From NCBI GenBank assembly GCA_015075405.1, contig JABTUK010000005.1, positions 248,001 to 312,000 on the forward strand: a DNA stretch of 64,000 nucleotides, written 5' to 3'. This DNA comes from Anaerolineales bacterium. Its GTDB lineage: Bacteria; Chloroflexota; Anaerolineae; 4572-78; J111. Every line of letters starts with the position of its first letter. Within the stretch, counting starts at the first letter, position 1. Positions 16,659-24,927 of the stretch are shown piece after piece. The translations under genes and the position numbers were made by a program. The notes under the pieces were generated by a model. It was not told the origin of the DNA. It did no database searches and saw nothing but the letters and a program-made list of their open reading frames with translations.

Positions 16659-17446
16659 TGTCAATGCTCAAAGTTCAAAAACTGGTTAAACGATTTGGCG
16701 GCCTGGTTGCCATTGGCGATCTTGATCTCGATGTCAAAGCGCAGGCCATTCACAGTGTAATTGGCCCCAACGGCGCCGGGAAAACCACCCTTTTCAACTG
16801 CATCACCGGTTTTTATAAGCCGGAAGAAGGCAATATTCTCCTGAACGGTGAATCGCTCCTCAATAAATCACCCGATCTGATTACCCATAAGGGAATTGCC
16901 CGGACTTATCAAAATATTCGCCTGTTCGCCAATATGCCGGCCATTGAAAATGTGTTGGTGGGCCTGCACAGTCACTTAAAGACCAATCTATTGGGGGCCA
17001 TTTTTCGCTTCCCTAGTGTAAGGCAAGAGGAGAAACAAGCCCTGGAAGAAGCCAGACGGTTACTGCGCTTTGTCGGCCTGGCCGGCAAGGGCGACCTGCT
17101 GGCTAAAAATTTGCCTTACGGCGACCAGCGCCGCCTGGAAATTGCCCGCGCCCTGGCCAGCAAACCCAAAGTGCTGCTGCTCGACGAACCCACGGCCGGC
17201 ATGAATCCGCAAGAAACAGCGGAAATGACCCATTTTATCCAACATCTCCGGGATGAACTCGGCATCACCATTCTCCTGATTGAGCACGATATGAAGGTTG
17301 TTATGGGTATTTCCGAAACCGTCACCGTACTCGACTACGGCGTCAAGATTGCCGAAGGTCTTCCGGCTGAAATTCAGCGCAACTCTCGCGTGATTGAAGC
17401 TTACCTGGGGCGCGGAGTGGTAGCGAATTTAGAACAAGCGGCCTGA
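16658..17446 (+). CDS. livG: ABC transporter ATP-binding protein LivG
   Basis: Cytoplasmic ATPase of the Liv transporter, 262 residues. Walker A GPNGAGKTT is near residue 35, Walker B VLLLDEPTAGMNP near 180, H-loop IEHDM near 215. In place of a canonical LSGGQ the signature region reads LPYGDQRRLEIARAL, as is usual for LivG. RTYQNIRLFANMPAIENV is the LivG Q-loop stretch. It starts on the livM stop and is followed by livF after 27 bases. Confidence 0.94.
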   Translation: MSMLKVQKLVKRFGGLVAIGDLDLDVKAQAIHSVIGPNGAGKTTLFNCITGFYKPEEGNILLNGESLLNKSPDLITHKGIARTYQNIRLFANMPAIENVLVGLHSHLKTNLLGAIFRFPSVRQEEKQALEEARRLLRFVGLAGKGDLLAKNLPYGDQRRLEIARALASKPKVLLLDEPTAGMNPQETAEMTHFIQHLRDELGITILLIEHDMKVVMGISETVTVLDYGVKIAEGLPAEIQRNSRVIEAYLGRGVVANLEQAA

Positions 17447-17473
17447 ACAGAAAAGTATCTCGGAGCAAAAACG

Positions 17474-18187
17474 ATGCCTCTTCTCGAAGTCAATGACGTT
17501 CACACTTACTACGGCAATATCCACGCCCTCAAAGGCATCTCTTTGACGGTGGAACAGGGTGAAATTGTAACGCTGATCGGCGGCAATGGGGCCGGCAAGA
17601 GCACCACCCTTAAGACCATCAGCGGGTTACTGCAGCCGCGCCAGGGTTCTGTTTACTTTGATGGTGAGGATTTACGCAACTACAAACCGCATGAACTGGT
17701 GAGCAAGGGTCTGGCCCTGGTTCCCGAAGGCCGGGGTATTTTTTCCAGCCTGACCGTTTCCGAAAATCTGGATATGGGCGCTTATTATCGCAAAGACCAG
17801 CGCGGCATCGCCCAGGATATGGACCACTTTTTCACCCTCTTTCCCCGCTTGAAAGAGCGTCGCCAACAGGTAGCCGGGACGCTGAGCGGAGGTGAGCAGC
17901 AAATGCTGGCCACGGCCCGCGCCCTGATGTCGCGGCCGCGGCTGTTGTTGATGGATGAACCCTCGATGGGTCTGGCCCCCATTTTGGTCGAAAGCATTTT
18001 CGATAAAATCAGCGAGATTAATCAACAGGGAACCACCATTCTTTTGGTCGAACAAAATGCCAATGTGGCCCTGGCCATTGCCCACCGGGGCTATGTATTG
18101 CAAACAGGTGAAATTGTCCTGGCCGATGATGCCGAGAGTTTGCGCCATAACCAGATGGTACGCCAGGCTTACTTGGGAGAAATATAA
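17474..18187 (+). CDS. livF: ABC transporter ATP-binding protein LivF
   Basis: Second ATPase of the Liv transporter, 237 residues and of normal length. Walker A GGNGAGKST near residue 37, the LivF-specific LVPEGRGIFSSLTVSENL near 87, signature LSGGEQQMLATARAL near 136, Walker B LLLMDEPSMGLAP and H-loop VEQNA. CGGAG lies ten bases before ATG. This completes a full LivHMGF core; the cognate binding protein is probably the LivJ-type half of the fused lipoprotein at 20259. Confidence 0.94.
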   Translation: MPLLEVNDVHTYYGNIHALKGISLTVEQGEIVTLIGGNGAGKSTTLKTISGLLQPRQGSVYFDGEDLRNYKPHELVSKGLALVPEGRGIFSSLTVSENLDMGAYYRKDQRGIAQDMDHFFTLFPRLKERRQQVAGTLSGGEQQMLATARALMSRPRLLLMDEPSMGLAPILVESIFDKISEINQQGTTILLVEQNANVALAIAHRGYVLQTGEIVLADDAESLRHNQMVRQAYLGEI

Positions 18188-18188
18188 C

Positions 18189-18253
18189 TAACAGTAGGGA
18201 GTAAGCAGATTTGTTGCCTCCCTTACTCCTTACTCCTTACTTCCTACTTCCTA
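18189..18253. repeat. Intergenic hairpin built from ACTCCTT words
   Basis: AGTAGGGAGTAAG on the left faces three or four repeats of TACTCCTTAC and TTCCTACT on the right. The hairpin fills the whole gap between livF and the SsuB-type ATPase gene and reaches to six bases before its ATG, leaving no visible ribosome-binding site there. Confidence 0.6.
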
Positions 18254-18259
18254 CACACT

Positions 18260-19045
18260 ATGCAAAACCCAGTTGTCTCCATTCAGAACCTTAATAAGAC
18301 TTTTGGCGAAGGGACTGCCAACCAGGTTCATGCCTTAAAAGATATTAATCTGGTCATTCAACCCAATGAATTTATCTCCCTCATCGGGCCATCGGGTTGT
18401 GGCAAGTCAACTTTGCTGCGAGTGATCGGCGATTTGACCGGCATCACCTCTGGACAGGTGCTAATTAACAACAAAAGCGCCCATCAAGCCCGGCTGGATC
18501 GCGATTATGGCATGGTTTTTCAAGCGGCAACGCTTTATGATTGGCGAACGGTGGCTAAAAATGTGCAGCTCCCCCTGGAGTTGATGAACTATTCCAAAGA
18601 GAAAAAAGAGGGGCGCACCCGCGAAATGCTGGCCCTGGTGGAGCTGAGCGATTTTGCCCGACATTTTCCCTGGCAGCTCTCCGGCGGGATGCAGCAGCGG
18701 GTCGCTATTGCCCGCGCTCTGGCCTTTGAGCCATCAATCCTGCTGATGGATGAGCCGTTTGGCGCTTTGGACGAGATGACCCGTGAGCGGCTAAACCTGG
18801 AACTCCTCAACATCTGGCAAAAAACGCAAACTACCGTCATTTTTGTCACCCACAGCATCACCGAAGCCGTTTTTCTTTCCACCCGTGTTGTTGTCATGTC
18901 GGCCCGGCCAGGCCGGATTACCCAGGATATTAAAATTGACCTCCCCCACCCGCGCAACACCGACACCCGTGAAAATGCGCATTTTTTTGAGTTGGAAACC
19001 GAAGTACGCGAAGCTCTACGGAGAAGCGAAAGTAAACGGGAATGA
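18260..19045 (+). CDS. SsuB/TauB/NrtD-type ABC transporter ATPase
   Basis: Cytoplasmic ATPase of the nitrate/sulfonate/pyrimidine-type importer, 261 residues. Walker A GPSGCGKST near residue 42, a Q-loop in MVFQAATLYDWRTVAKNV, signature LSGGMQQRVAIARAL, Walker B LLMDEPFGALDEMTR and H-loop VTHSITEAVFLSTRVVVMSARPGRI, the last being distinctive of this class. Its end overlaps the following permease by four bases (ATGA). It likely powers the permeases at 19042 and 11680. Confidence 0.93.
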   Translation: MQNPVVSIQNLNKTFGEGTANQVHALKDINLVIQPNEFISLIGPSGCGKSTLLRVIGDLTGITSGQVLINNKSAHQARLDRDYGMVFQAATLYDWRTVAKNVQLPLELMNYSKEKKEGRTREMLALVELSDFARHFPWQLSGGMQQRVAIARALAFEPSILLMDEPFGALDEMTRERLNLELLNIWQKTQTTVIFVTHSITEAVFLSTRVVVMSARPGRITQDIKIDLPHPRNTDTRENAHFFELETEVREALRRSESKRE

Positions 19046-19974
19046 ATGATCGTGTCCAAAAATACCTGGCCCCGGTACTCGTCCTGATTGTTATCCTGGT
19101 TTTGTGGGAGGTATGGGTGGCCAGCTTTAATATCCAAAAGTTCCTCCTGCCCCGCCCCTCGGTTATCCTGGCTAATTTTGCCCAACTCTTCATCTTTGGG
19201 CCGGAAGACTCAGCTGCTCCCACCATCACCGACCAGTTTTTGGTATTTGTTCCGGCCAATATGTCCCGTGACAAACTGGAACCGATCCTGGCCGGTAAAT
19301 TTGCCGATTTTTCCCTGTTTGGCCGCCAGATAGTCGCCGTCAAAGGCGCCAATCTTGACCCCATTCTTCAGGCAGCTTTCTTTACCCTGCGTGAAGCCCT
19401 GGGCGGCTTTGCCCTCGGCTGTAGTCTGGGCATCCTGATGGCGCTGGCAACAGCCCGCTGGACCGTAACCCGCGAAGCCTTTATGCCCTTTGCCATTGCG
19501 GCCAACTCTACCCCCATTATCGCTTTTGCGCCGATCATGAATAACTGGTTTGGGCTGGACAATCCTTTCTCCAAAATGGCTATCGTGGCGATTATGATCT
19601 TTTTCCCCATGATGATCAACACCGTGCGCGGCCTCGTCTCGGTTGATGCCCGCTCGCTGGAACTCATGCGCTCCTACGCGGCCAGCGATTTCGAGATTCT
19701 GTTTAAACTTCGTATCCCCAATTCCCTGCCCTATCTCTTTAACGGCTTCAAAATAGCAGCCGCATTGAGTATGATTGGCGCGGTCGTGGGCGAATATTTT
19801 GGCGGTCCCCGTATTGCCCTGGGAGTTTTTATCACCCAGGAAGCAGCCTTATTTCGTTTTTCCTCCGCCTGGGCCGCCATTATTGTCGCCTGCACCCTGG
19901 GCATTGCCCTTTATCTGGTCATCCTTGCCGCCGAACGGCTGGCTATGCCCTGGCACGTCTCTTTTAGAAATTAG
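19042..19974 (+). CDS. SsuC/TauC-type ABC transporter permease (second of two)
   Basis: Inner-membrane permease, 310 residues. Helix 1 lies at about 10-30, then an unusually long external loop of about 75 residues (roughly 35-110) precedes the conserved five-helix core. The ATPase-contact motif reads ELMRSYAASDFEILFKLRIPNSLPYLF, close to that of the permease at 11680. It is translationally coupled to the ATPase gene through ATGA. The long loop in both permeases suggests a matched pair. Confidence 0.9.
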   Translation: MNDRVQKYLAPVLVLIVILVLWEVWVASFNIQKFLLPRPSVILANFAQLFIFGPEDSAAPTITDQFLVFVPANMSRDKLEPILAGKFADFSLFGRQIVAVKGANLDPILQAAFFTLREALGGFALGCSLGILMALATARWTVTREAFMPFAIAANSTPIIAFAPIMNNWFGLDNPFSKMAIVAIMIFFPMMINTVRGLVSVDARSLELMRSYAASDFEILFKLRIPNSLPYLFNGFKIAAALSMIGAVVGEYFGGPRIALGVFITQEAALFRFSSAWAAIIVACTLGIALYLVILAAERLAMPWHVSFRN

Positions 19975-19997
19975 TGAGGCTGTTTCTAAAGAAAATC

Positions 19998-20139
19998 ATG
20001 TCATTTCGACCGAAGGGAGAAATCCCTATGAGGCTACATTTACTCGAAAATTTGTAGCTATAAAACCGATTTTAACCAGCTAAACATCTTTTATTGCTGC
20101 TTCAGAGGGATTTCTCGGCCTCTGGCCTCGAAATGACAT
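19998..20139. repeat. GTCATTTCGA-type inverted repeat element, copy 1
   Basis: The ends are ATGTCATTTCGACCG and CCTCGAAATGACAT, with inner arms AGGGAGAAATCCCT and AGGGATTTCT. The right 55 bases (TTTTATTGCTGC...GAAATGACAT) match the element at 34766-34822. It sits between the second SsuC permease and the fused binding lipoprotein. Confidence 0.75.
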
Positions 20140-20258
20140 GGCGGATGATGATTCGGTTTTTGAAAGGGGGTGGTAATCTCAACAATAAATAAAACCGGAA
20201 ATCTGTTTGAAAAGTCAGATACAGTTTATTTTCAATCTTAGTAGGAGGAGATTTTAAA

Positions 20259-22727
20259 ATGAGCAAACGATTGATTTGGTTACTCACTTTGTTAGTAACC
20301 CTGGCTCTGGTAGCTGGCTGTACCGGCGCGGCGACGCCGGAAGCCGAGAAACCGGCTGCGACCGAAGAACCGGCGGCTGAAGCCCCCGCGGCGACCGAAG
20401 AACCCGCCGCCGAAGCTCCGGCAGCCACTGAAGAACCAGCGGCTGAAGCTCCGGCGGCCACTGAAGAACCGGCCGCCGAAGCCCCCGCCGCCGCAGGCTG
20501 CACCGACGCCATCGGCTGCGTCGAAATTGCGGCGGGTGATCCGATTCACATTGCCTGGATTGCGACGGTGTCGGGCGGGACAGCCCCGTTGGGCACCGAC
20601 AACAACCGCGGCGTCGAAATCGCCATTGACGACAAAGGCGGCGAACTGCTCGGTCATCCCATCGAACTGACCGGCGAGGACTCGCTCTGCTCCGCCGAAG
20701 GCGGTCAAACCGCCGGGACCAAGATTGCCGCCGACCCGACCATCGTCGGCATCATCGGCACCACCTGCTCCAGCGAAGCCCGCGCCGCCATGCCCCTCAT
20801 TTCCGAGGCCGGCATGGTCATGATTTCGCCCTCCAACACCAACCCCGACTTGACCAACCCTGACCATCCTGACCATCATCCGGGCTACCTGCGGACCGCC
20901 CACAACGACCTGTTCCAGGGTCGCGTGGCCGCCGAGTTTGCCTATAACGAACTCGGTCTCAAAACCGCCGCTACCATCCACGATGGCAGCCCCTATGCCG
21001 AGTCGCTCCAGGCTGTCTTTGCCGAGGTCTTCACCGAACTGGGTGGAACCATCACCAAGCAGGAAGCCATCAATGTCGGCGACACCGATATGAGCGGCGT
21101 GCTGCGCCGGATTGGGGCCGACAAGCCCGACATCATCTACTTCCCCATCTTCGAGCCGGAAGGCGACTTCATCGCCGCCCAGAAGTGTGACATCCCTGAA
21201 CTGGCCGACACGGTGATGATGGGGGCCGATGGCCTGACCATTGACACCTTCCCCGAAGCCGCCGGTGAGTGCGCCATTGGCATGTACCTGTCCGGCCCGT
21301 ATGTGCAAGGCCAGGCTTATGATGACTTTGTGGCCAAGTATGTAGAAAAGTATGGTGAAAACCCGGTCAGCGGCTTTCACGCTCACGCCTATGATGGCGC
21401 TAATATGATCTTTGCCGCGATTGAGAAAGTGGCCGTGCAGAACGCCGACGGGTCGTTGAGCATTGGCCGGCAGGCGTTGCGGGATGCAATGTATGCGACG
21501 AAGGACTTTCAGGGCTTGACCGGCAAGCTGAGTTGCGATGAGTTTGGCGACTGCGCCACCGGCGAAGCTCTGGCCGTGTTCCAACTGACCGAAGCCGAAG
21601 TGGTGGACGGCGCATGGCCGCCCCAACCCTTCTGGCTCCCCGGCGGCGGTGAAGCGGCTGCTCCGGCTGCCGAAGGCGGTGAAGCCATGGAAGCGATGGC
21701 TCCGCCTGAGTGTACCGAGTTAACCCCGGTTAGCCTGCAACTGCAATGGGTGGCCCAATCGCAGTTTGCCGGCTACTATGCCGCCAAAGCGCAAGGCTTC
21801 TTTGAAGAGTTCTGCCTGGATGTGACCATTCTCGAAGGCGCGGTAGACATCGTGCCGCAACAGGTGGTCGCCTCCGGCCAGGCTCAATTCGGTATCGCCT
21901 GGGTGCCCAAGGTTCTCGCCTCGCGTGAAGAAGGCGCTGACCTGGTCAACATTGCTCAGGTGTTCCAGCGCAGCGGGACCCTGGAAGTTTCCTGGGCCGA
22001 TGCGCCGGTTGCCACCGTGGCCGATATGAAAGGCAAGAAGGTCGGCACCTGGGGCTTTGGCAATGAGCACGAATTGTTTGCGGCCATGCGTAAAGAAGGG
22101 ATTGACCCGAACAATCCTGAGGATGTTGAAATCATCCAGCAAAGCTTCGACATGCTGGCCCTGCTTAACCGCGAATTGGATGCGGCTCAGGCCATGACCT
22201 ACAATGAGTATGCCCAGGTTTTGGAAGCTACCAATGAAGAAACCGGCGAACTCTACCAACCGGAAGACCTGGTGGTCATCAACTTCAATGATGTCGGCAC
22301 CGCTATGCTACAAGACCACGTGTTTGTGGATGGCAAGTGGCTGGCCGAGGAAGGCAATGAGCAATTAGCCATTCAGTTCCTGGCCGCCGCTTTCAAGGGC
22401 TGGCAGTTTTGCCGCGACAGCTTTGATGAGTGCGTCCAAATTGTGCTCGACAACGGCCCCACCCTGGGCGAAGGCCACATGCGCTGGCAGTTGAATGAAA
22501 TCAACAAGCTGATCTGGCCCTCCCCCAATGGCATCGGCATTATGGACCCGGCTTTGTGGGAACAAACCGCCACGATTTCGGTTGAGGGCGGCGTGATTAA
22601 GGAAGCCCCCAGCGCCGACGCCTATCGCACCGACCTGGCCGAAGCGGCTCACAAATTCCTCAGCGGTGATGTGACCGGCCAAAGCTGGAAAGCACAAACT
22701 GTAGAAGTCACCCCTGGCGGCGAATAA
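20259..22727 (+). CDS. Fused binding lipoprotein: LivJ-type (type I) domain plus NMT1/THI5-type (type II) domain
   Basis: Residues 1-20 and the lipobox LVAGC make it an extracytoplasmic lipoprotein. Four copies of an 11-residue Ala/Glu/Pro linker (PAATEEPAAEA) follow at about 32-78. Residues 92-455 are a branched-chain-type receptor (IHIAWIATVSGGTAPLGTDNNRGVEIA, GIIGTTCSSEARAAMPLISEAGMVMISPSNTNP). After a second Ala/Gly/Glu linker, residues 490-800 are an NMT1/NrtA-type receptor (SLQLQWVAQSQFAGYYAAKAQGFFEE, KKVGTWGFGNEHELFAAM, MTYNEYAQVLE). The single frame has no internal stop. AGGAGGAG precedes ATG. The genes for both matching transporter classes lie immediately upstream, which argues that the fusion is real. 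The ligand is inferred to be a pyrimidine or cyclic ureide from the downstream enzymes. Confidence 0.9.
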   Translation: MSKRLIWLLTLLVTLALVAGCTGAATPEAEKPAATEEPAAEAPAATEEPAAEAPAATEEPAAEAPAATEEPAAEAPAAAGCTDAIGCVEIAAGDPIHIAWIATVSGGTAPLGTDNNRGVEIAIDDKGGELLGHPIELTGEDSLCSAEGGQTAGTKIAADPTIVGIIGTTCSSEARAAMPLISEAGMVMISPSNTNPDLTNPDHPDHHPGYLRTAHNDLFQGRVAAEFAYNELGLKTAATIHDGSPYAESLQAVFAEVFTELGGTITKQEAINVGDTDMSGVLRRIGADKPDIIYFPIFEPEGDFIAAQKCDIPELADTVMMGADGLTIDTFPEAAGECAIGMYLSGPYVQGQAYDDFVAKYVEKYGENPVSGFHAHAYDGANMIFAAIEKVAVQNADGSLSIGRQALRDAMYATKDFQGLTGKLSCDEFGDCATGEALAVFQLTEAEVVDGAWPPQPFWLPGGGEAAAPAAEGGEAMEAMAPPECTELTPVSLQLQWVAQSQFAGYYAAKAQGFFEEFCLDVTILEGAVDIVPQQVVASGQAQFGIAWVPKVLASREEGADLVNIAQVFQRSGTLEVSWADAPVATVADMKGKKVGTWGFGNEHELFAAMRKEGIDPNNPEDVEIIQQSFDMLALLNRELDAAQAMTYNEYAQVLEATNEETGELYQPEDLVVINFNDVGTAMLQDHVFVDGKWLAEEGNEQLAIQFLAAAFKGWQFCRDSFDECVQIVLDNGPTLGEGHMRWQLNEINKLIWPSPNGIGIMDPALWEQTATISVEGGVIKEAPSADAYRTDLAEAAHKFLSGDVTGQSWKAQTVEVTPGGE

Positions 22728-22779
22728 GCTTGTCGCCTCTCCTTATTCATTAAGGAGAAAACGGGACACGTAAGAAGCA

Positions 22780-22820
22780 GAGGGTGTTCCACTCGTCAAA
22801 AAATGAGTTGGAACACCCTC
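22780..22820 (+). terminator. Hairpin terminator after the fused lipoprotein gene
   Basis: GAGGGTGTTCCA pairs exactly with TGGAACACCCTC around an 17-base loop containing further CTC/GAG pairing. The tail is only moderately T-rich (TCATTTCTT), so termination may be partial. It lies 50 bases after the stop codon. Confidence 0.6.
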
Positions 22821-22829
22821 TCATTTCTT

Positions 22830-22901
22830 AGTTAAAACGTAAAACGCAAAGTGTAAAGCGAGTTGATTGGCCGGTTTACATTTTGCATTTCACGTTTTAG
22901 G
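22830..22901. repeat. Intergenic hairpin built from AAAACGTAAA words
   Basis: The left arm TTAAAACGTAAAACGCAAAGTGTAA pairs imperfectly with the right arm TTTACATTTTGCATTTCACGTTTTA. It lies between the terminator and the IS element and has the same word-built design as other intergenic hairpins here. Only the terminal matches are strong. Confidence 0.55.
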
Positions 22902-22958
22902 CTCACCTCTAATTTTCTGCGGTATATATTAGAGTTTATGCACAATAAAAATTGAATA

Positions 22959-23450
22959 TCAGCTAACCATCTGCGCTTTAGCATGCTGCCAGCGCTGAGT
23001 TTGCCAGTTGACCAAGCCGCCCACGACTTGCATCACCAAGGTGTAAATTGAGTGGGCACAGCGAAAACGAGTCCCGATAATCTTCCAGTTCTTGACCCAG
23101 CCGATACAATGTTCAATGCGCACCCGAATTGAATTCAACTGGCGGTTAAATTCAACTTGGTCTTCGGTCAACTCGCCTCCTCTGGGCTTTTTCACCGGTG
23201 TTTCCAGGCTCAAGCGGGGCATTTGGTGGAGTTCACCGGTCTCAGGATTGAGCAAGGTGACCAGGGTGACTTGTTTATCCAGGCCTTGATAACCTTTGTC
23301 CGCTTTGCCCTGACAGCCATCAGGTAAACGCTCGACAGTTTTGGTCTCGTCACTCAGTTTCTTGTCGGCTTTGGCACCGGGTACAGCTTCACTAATGGCC
23401 TTGATGTCATGCTGCCCATCCGTCACGAATTCAGTTTTGAGGGCAAACAT
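22959..23450 (-). CDS. IS5-family transposase, C-terminal frame (orfB)
   Basis: The DDE-type catalytic part: HDIKAISEAVPG, the second aspartate in KADKGYQG, and the glutamate in RVRIEHCIGWVKNWKIIGTRFR. An ATG exists at 23450, but the frame is normally reached by -1 slippage from the upstream frame at an A7G run (reverse complement of 23451-23458), giving a full transposase of about 330 residues. Intact residues suggest the element could still be active. Confidence 0.85.
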   Translation of the reverse strand: MFALKTEFVTDGQHDIKAISEAVPGAKADKKLSDETKTVERLPDGCQGKADKGYQGLDKQVTLVTLLNPETGELHQMPRLSLETPVKKPRGGELTEDQVEFNRQLNSIRVRIEHCIGWVKNWKIIGTRFRCAHSIYTLVMQVVGGLVNWQTQRWQHAKAQMVS

Positions 23451-23953
23451 CTTTTTTTACCCGAAAAATGGGCTTTGCGCGTGGCGCTATCTGTAGACCG
23501 ATAGACTTGTTGCTCGGTCGCATCGATCAAGACCTGCCCATCGGCTAAAGCCGTTAGTTTCAGCATCTCTTCTTCCGTCAACGCTTGCTCGGCTTCCACT
23601 AACTTCCACACCTCCGGGCAGGGTAACACTTGTTTGAGTAAAGGCAACAAGCGCCGCAAATCCCGTGACACATCCGATTGGCTGGCCCCAAAAAATTTGG
23701 CCACCAACGCTTGGATGATATGTAAGCGCAGATAGGTCAGCACCAACGCCACCCGGATGACCAGGGGTAAATCACATTTCCGTCCGCCGCCTACCCCTCG
23801 TTTTCGGTCGGGGCGCTCATGACGTTGCTGTTCATAACTCGGATAAACTTTTTTGGCCGCTTCGACCAACTGCCAGAAACGGTCGGCAGGCAGTCCCATT
23901 AACAAGGGAATCCAGCTTGGATCTTCTCGCAGTGTTTCTTCGGTGATTATCAT
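23423..23953 (-). CDS. IS5-family transposase, N-terminal frame (orfA)
   Basis: It contains the N-terminal helix-turn-helix region (RVALVLTYLRLHIIQALVAKFFGASQSDVSRDLRRLLPLL) and the first catalytic aspartate in VLIDATEQQVYRS. ATG 23953 has AGGAG five to six bases upstream and is preferred over the earlier ATG at 23986. The frame ends shortly after GKKR, at the A-run where -1 slippage would join orfB. Confidence 0.85.
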   Translation of the reverse strand: MIITEETLREDPSWIPLLMGLPADRFWQLVEAAKKVYPSYEQQRHERPDRKRGVGGGRKCDLPLVIRVALVLTYLRLHIIQALVAKFFGASQSDVSRDLRRLLPLLKQVLPCPEVWKLVEAEQALTEEEMLKLTALADGQVLIDATEQQVYRSTDSATRKAHFSGKKRCLPSKLNS

Positions 23954-24055
23954 AGGTGCTCCTGTCTGACAATGACTGTGAAACACCTATTTTACCATAT
24001 CTACCAGTCTTATTGTGAATTAACTCTATTTTAATCAGACAAGGAGGTCTTGACT

Positions 24056-24901
24056 ATGGCTCGAATGGTGAAAGGCGCTTTATTACAAGCCAGTTGGACA
24101 GGCGATAAGGACTCCATGATTGAGAAACACATCAGCTATGTTCGACAGGCGGCTGAACAAGGCGCGCAGGTAATGTGTTTCCAGGAACTATTTTATGGCC
24201 CTTACTTCTGTCAGGTACAGGATGCAAAATACTATAGCTACACCGAACCTATCCCCAACGGTCCCACCACCGAAAAAATGCAAAAGCTGGCCGAAGAAAC
24301 CCAAATGGTGCTGATTGTGCCGATGTATGAGGAAGACGGGGCCGGTATCTATTACAATACCGCTGCGGTGATAGATGCAGATGGAAAGTATTTAGGCAAA
24401 TATCGCAAAACTCATATTCCCCAGGTCAAAGGCTTTTGGGAAAAATTCTACTTTCGCCCCGGTAACTTGGGCTACCCGGTCTTCGATACGGCGGTCGGCA
24501 AAGTTGGGGTTTATATTTGCTACGACCGCCACTTTCCCGAAGGGGCGCGTATGTTGGGCCTTAACGGAGCAGAAATCGTCTTCATCCCCTCGGCCACATC
24601 ACGGGGCTTGTCGCAGCATCTATGGAAAATCGAGCAAACCAGCCATGCTATCGCCAATGGCTACTTTGTAGGAACCATCAATCGCGTTGGGATTGAACAG
24701 GATTTTGGCTCTAACGACTACTATGGCCAGAGCTACTTCTGTACACCCCGCGGTGAGTTTGTAGGTCAAGTAGGCGACCCCCACCAAGAAGAACTGTTGA
24801 TCCGCGATCTGGATCTGGATTTAATCAAAGAAGTCCGCAACACCTGGCAATTTTATCGGGACCGCCGGCCGGAAACGTACGATAAAATTGTGGCCCCCTA
24901 A
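24056..24901 (+). CDS. Nitrilase-superfamily carbamoyl-amide hydrolase (beta-ureidopropionase / N-carbamoyl amidohydrolase type)
   Basis: Cytoplasmic hydrolase that removes the carbamoyl group from N-carbamoyl amino acids or amines, releasing CO2 and ammonia. The catalytic triad is visible: Glu in CFQELFYGPYF (about 43), Lys in GKYRKTHIP (about 117) and Cys in GVYICYDRHFPEG (about 156). Length, 281 residues, and the HIPQ and YDRHFPE motifs match beta-alanine synthase and N-carbamoylputrescine amidase. Next to a dihydropyrimidinase, beta-ureidopropionase is the better reading. AAGGAGG sits eight bases before ATG 24056; the TTG at 24050 is discounted. The IS element lies just upstream and may supply or block its promoter. 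Confidence 0.88.
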   Translation: MARMVKGALLQASWTGDKDSMIEKHISYVRQAAEQGAQVMCFQELFYGPYFCQVQDAKYYSYTEPIPNGPTTEKMQKLAEETQMVLIVPMYEEDGAGIYYNTAAVIDADGKYLGKYRKTHIPQVKGFWEKFYFRPGNLGYPVFDTAVGKVGVYICYDRHFPEGARMLGLNGAEIVFIPSATSRGLSQHLWKIEQTSHAIANGYFVGTINRVGIEQDFGSNDYYGQSYFCTPRGEFVGQVGDPHQEELLIRDLDLDLIKEVRNTWQFYRDRRPETYDKIVAP

Positions 24902-24927
24902 AATCAATATTTAAGGAGAATACGAGG

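Larger units (their letters stand above)
22932..24026 (-). mobile_element. IS5-family insertion sequence with frameshifted transposase
   Basis: The element is about 1.1 kb. The ends read GAGTTTATGCACAATAA and, inverted, GAGTTAATTCACAATAA, two mismatches in 17, and each is flanked by TA, consistent with a TA target duplication. It carries two overlapping transposase frames on the - strand joined by an A-run. This layout fits the IS427-like branch of the IS5 family. It inserted between the binding-lipoprotein gene and the hydrolase gene, which otherwise look like one functional island. Confidence 0.85.

Noticed and set aside
20292..21626. A 444-codon open frame on the - strand opposite the fused receptor gene
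   Set aside because: Gly/Phe/Arg-rich low-complexity product, mirror of GC-rich Ala/Glu codons; no ribosome-binding site. The + strand frame has clear receptor domains and a lipobox.
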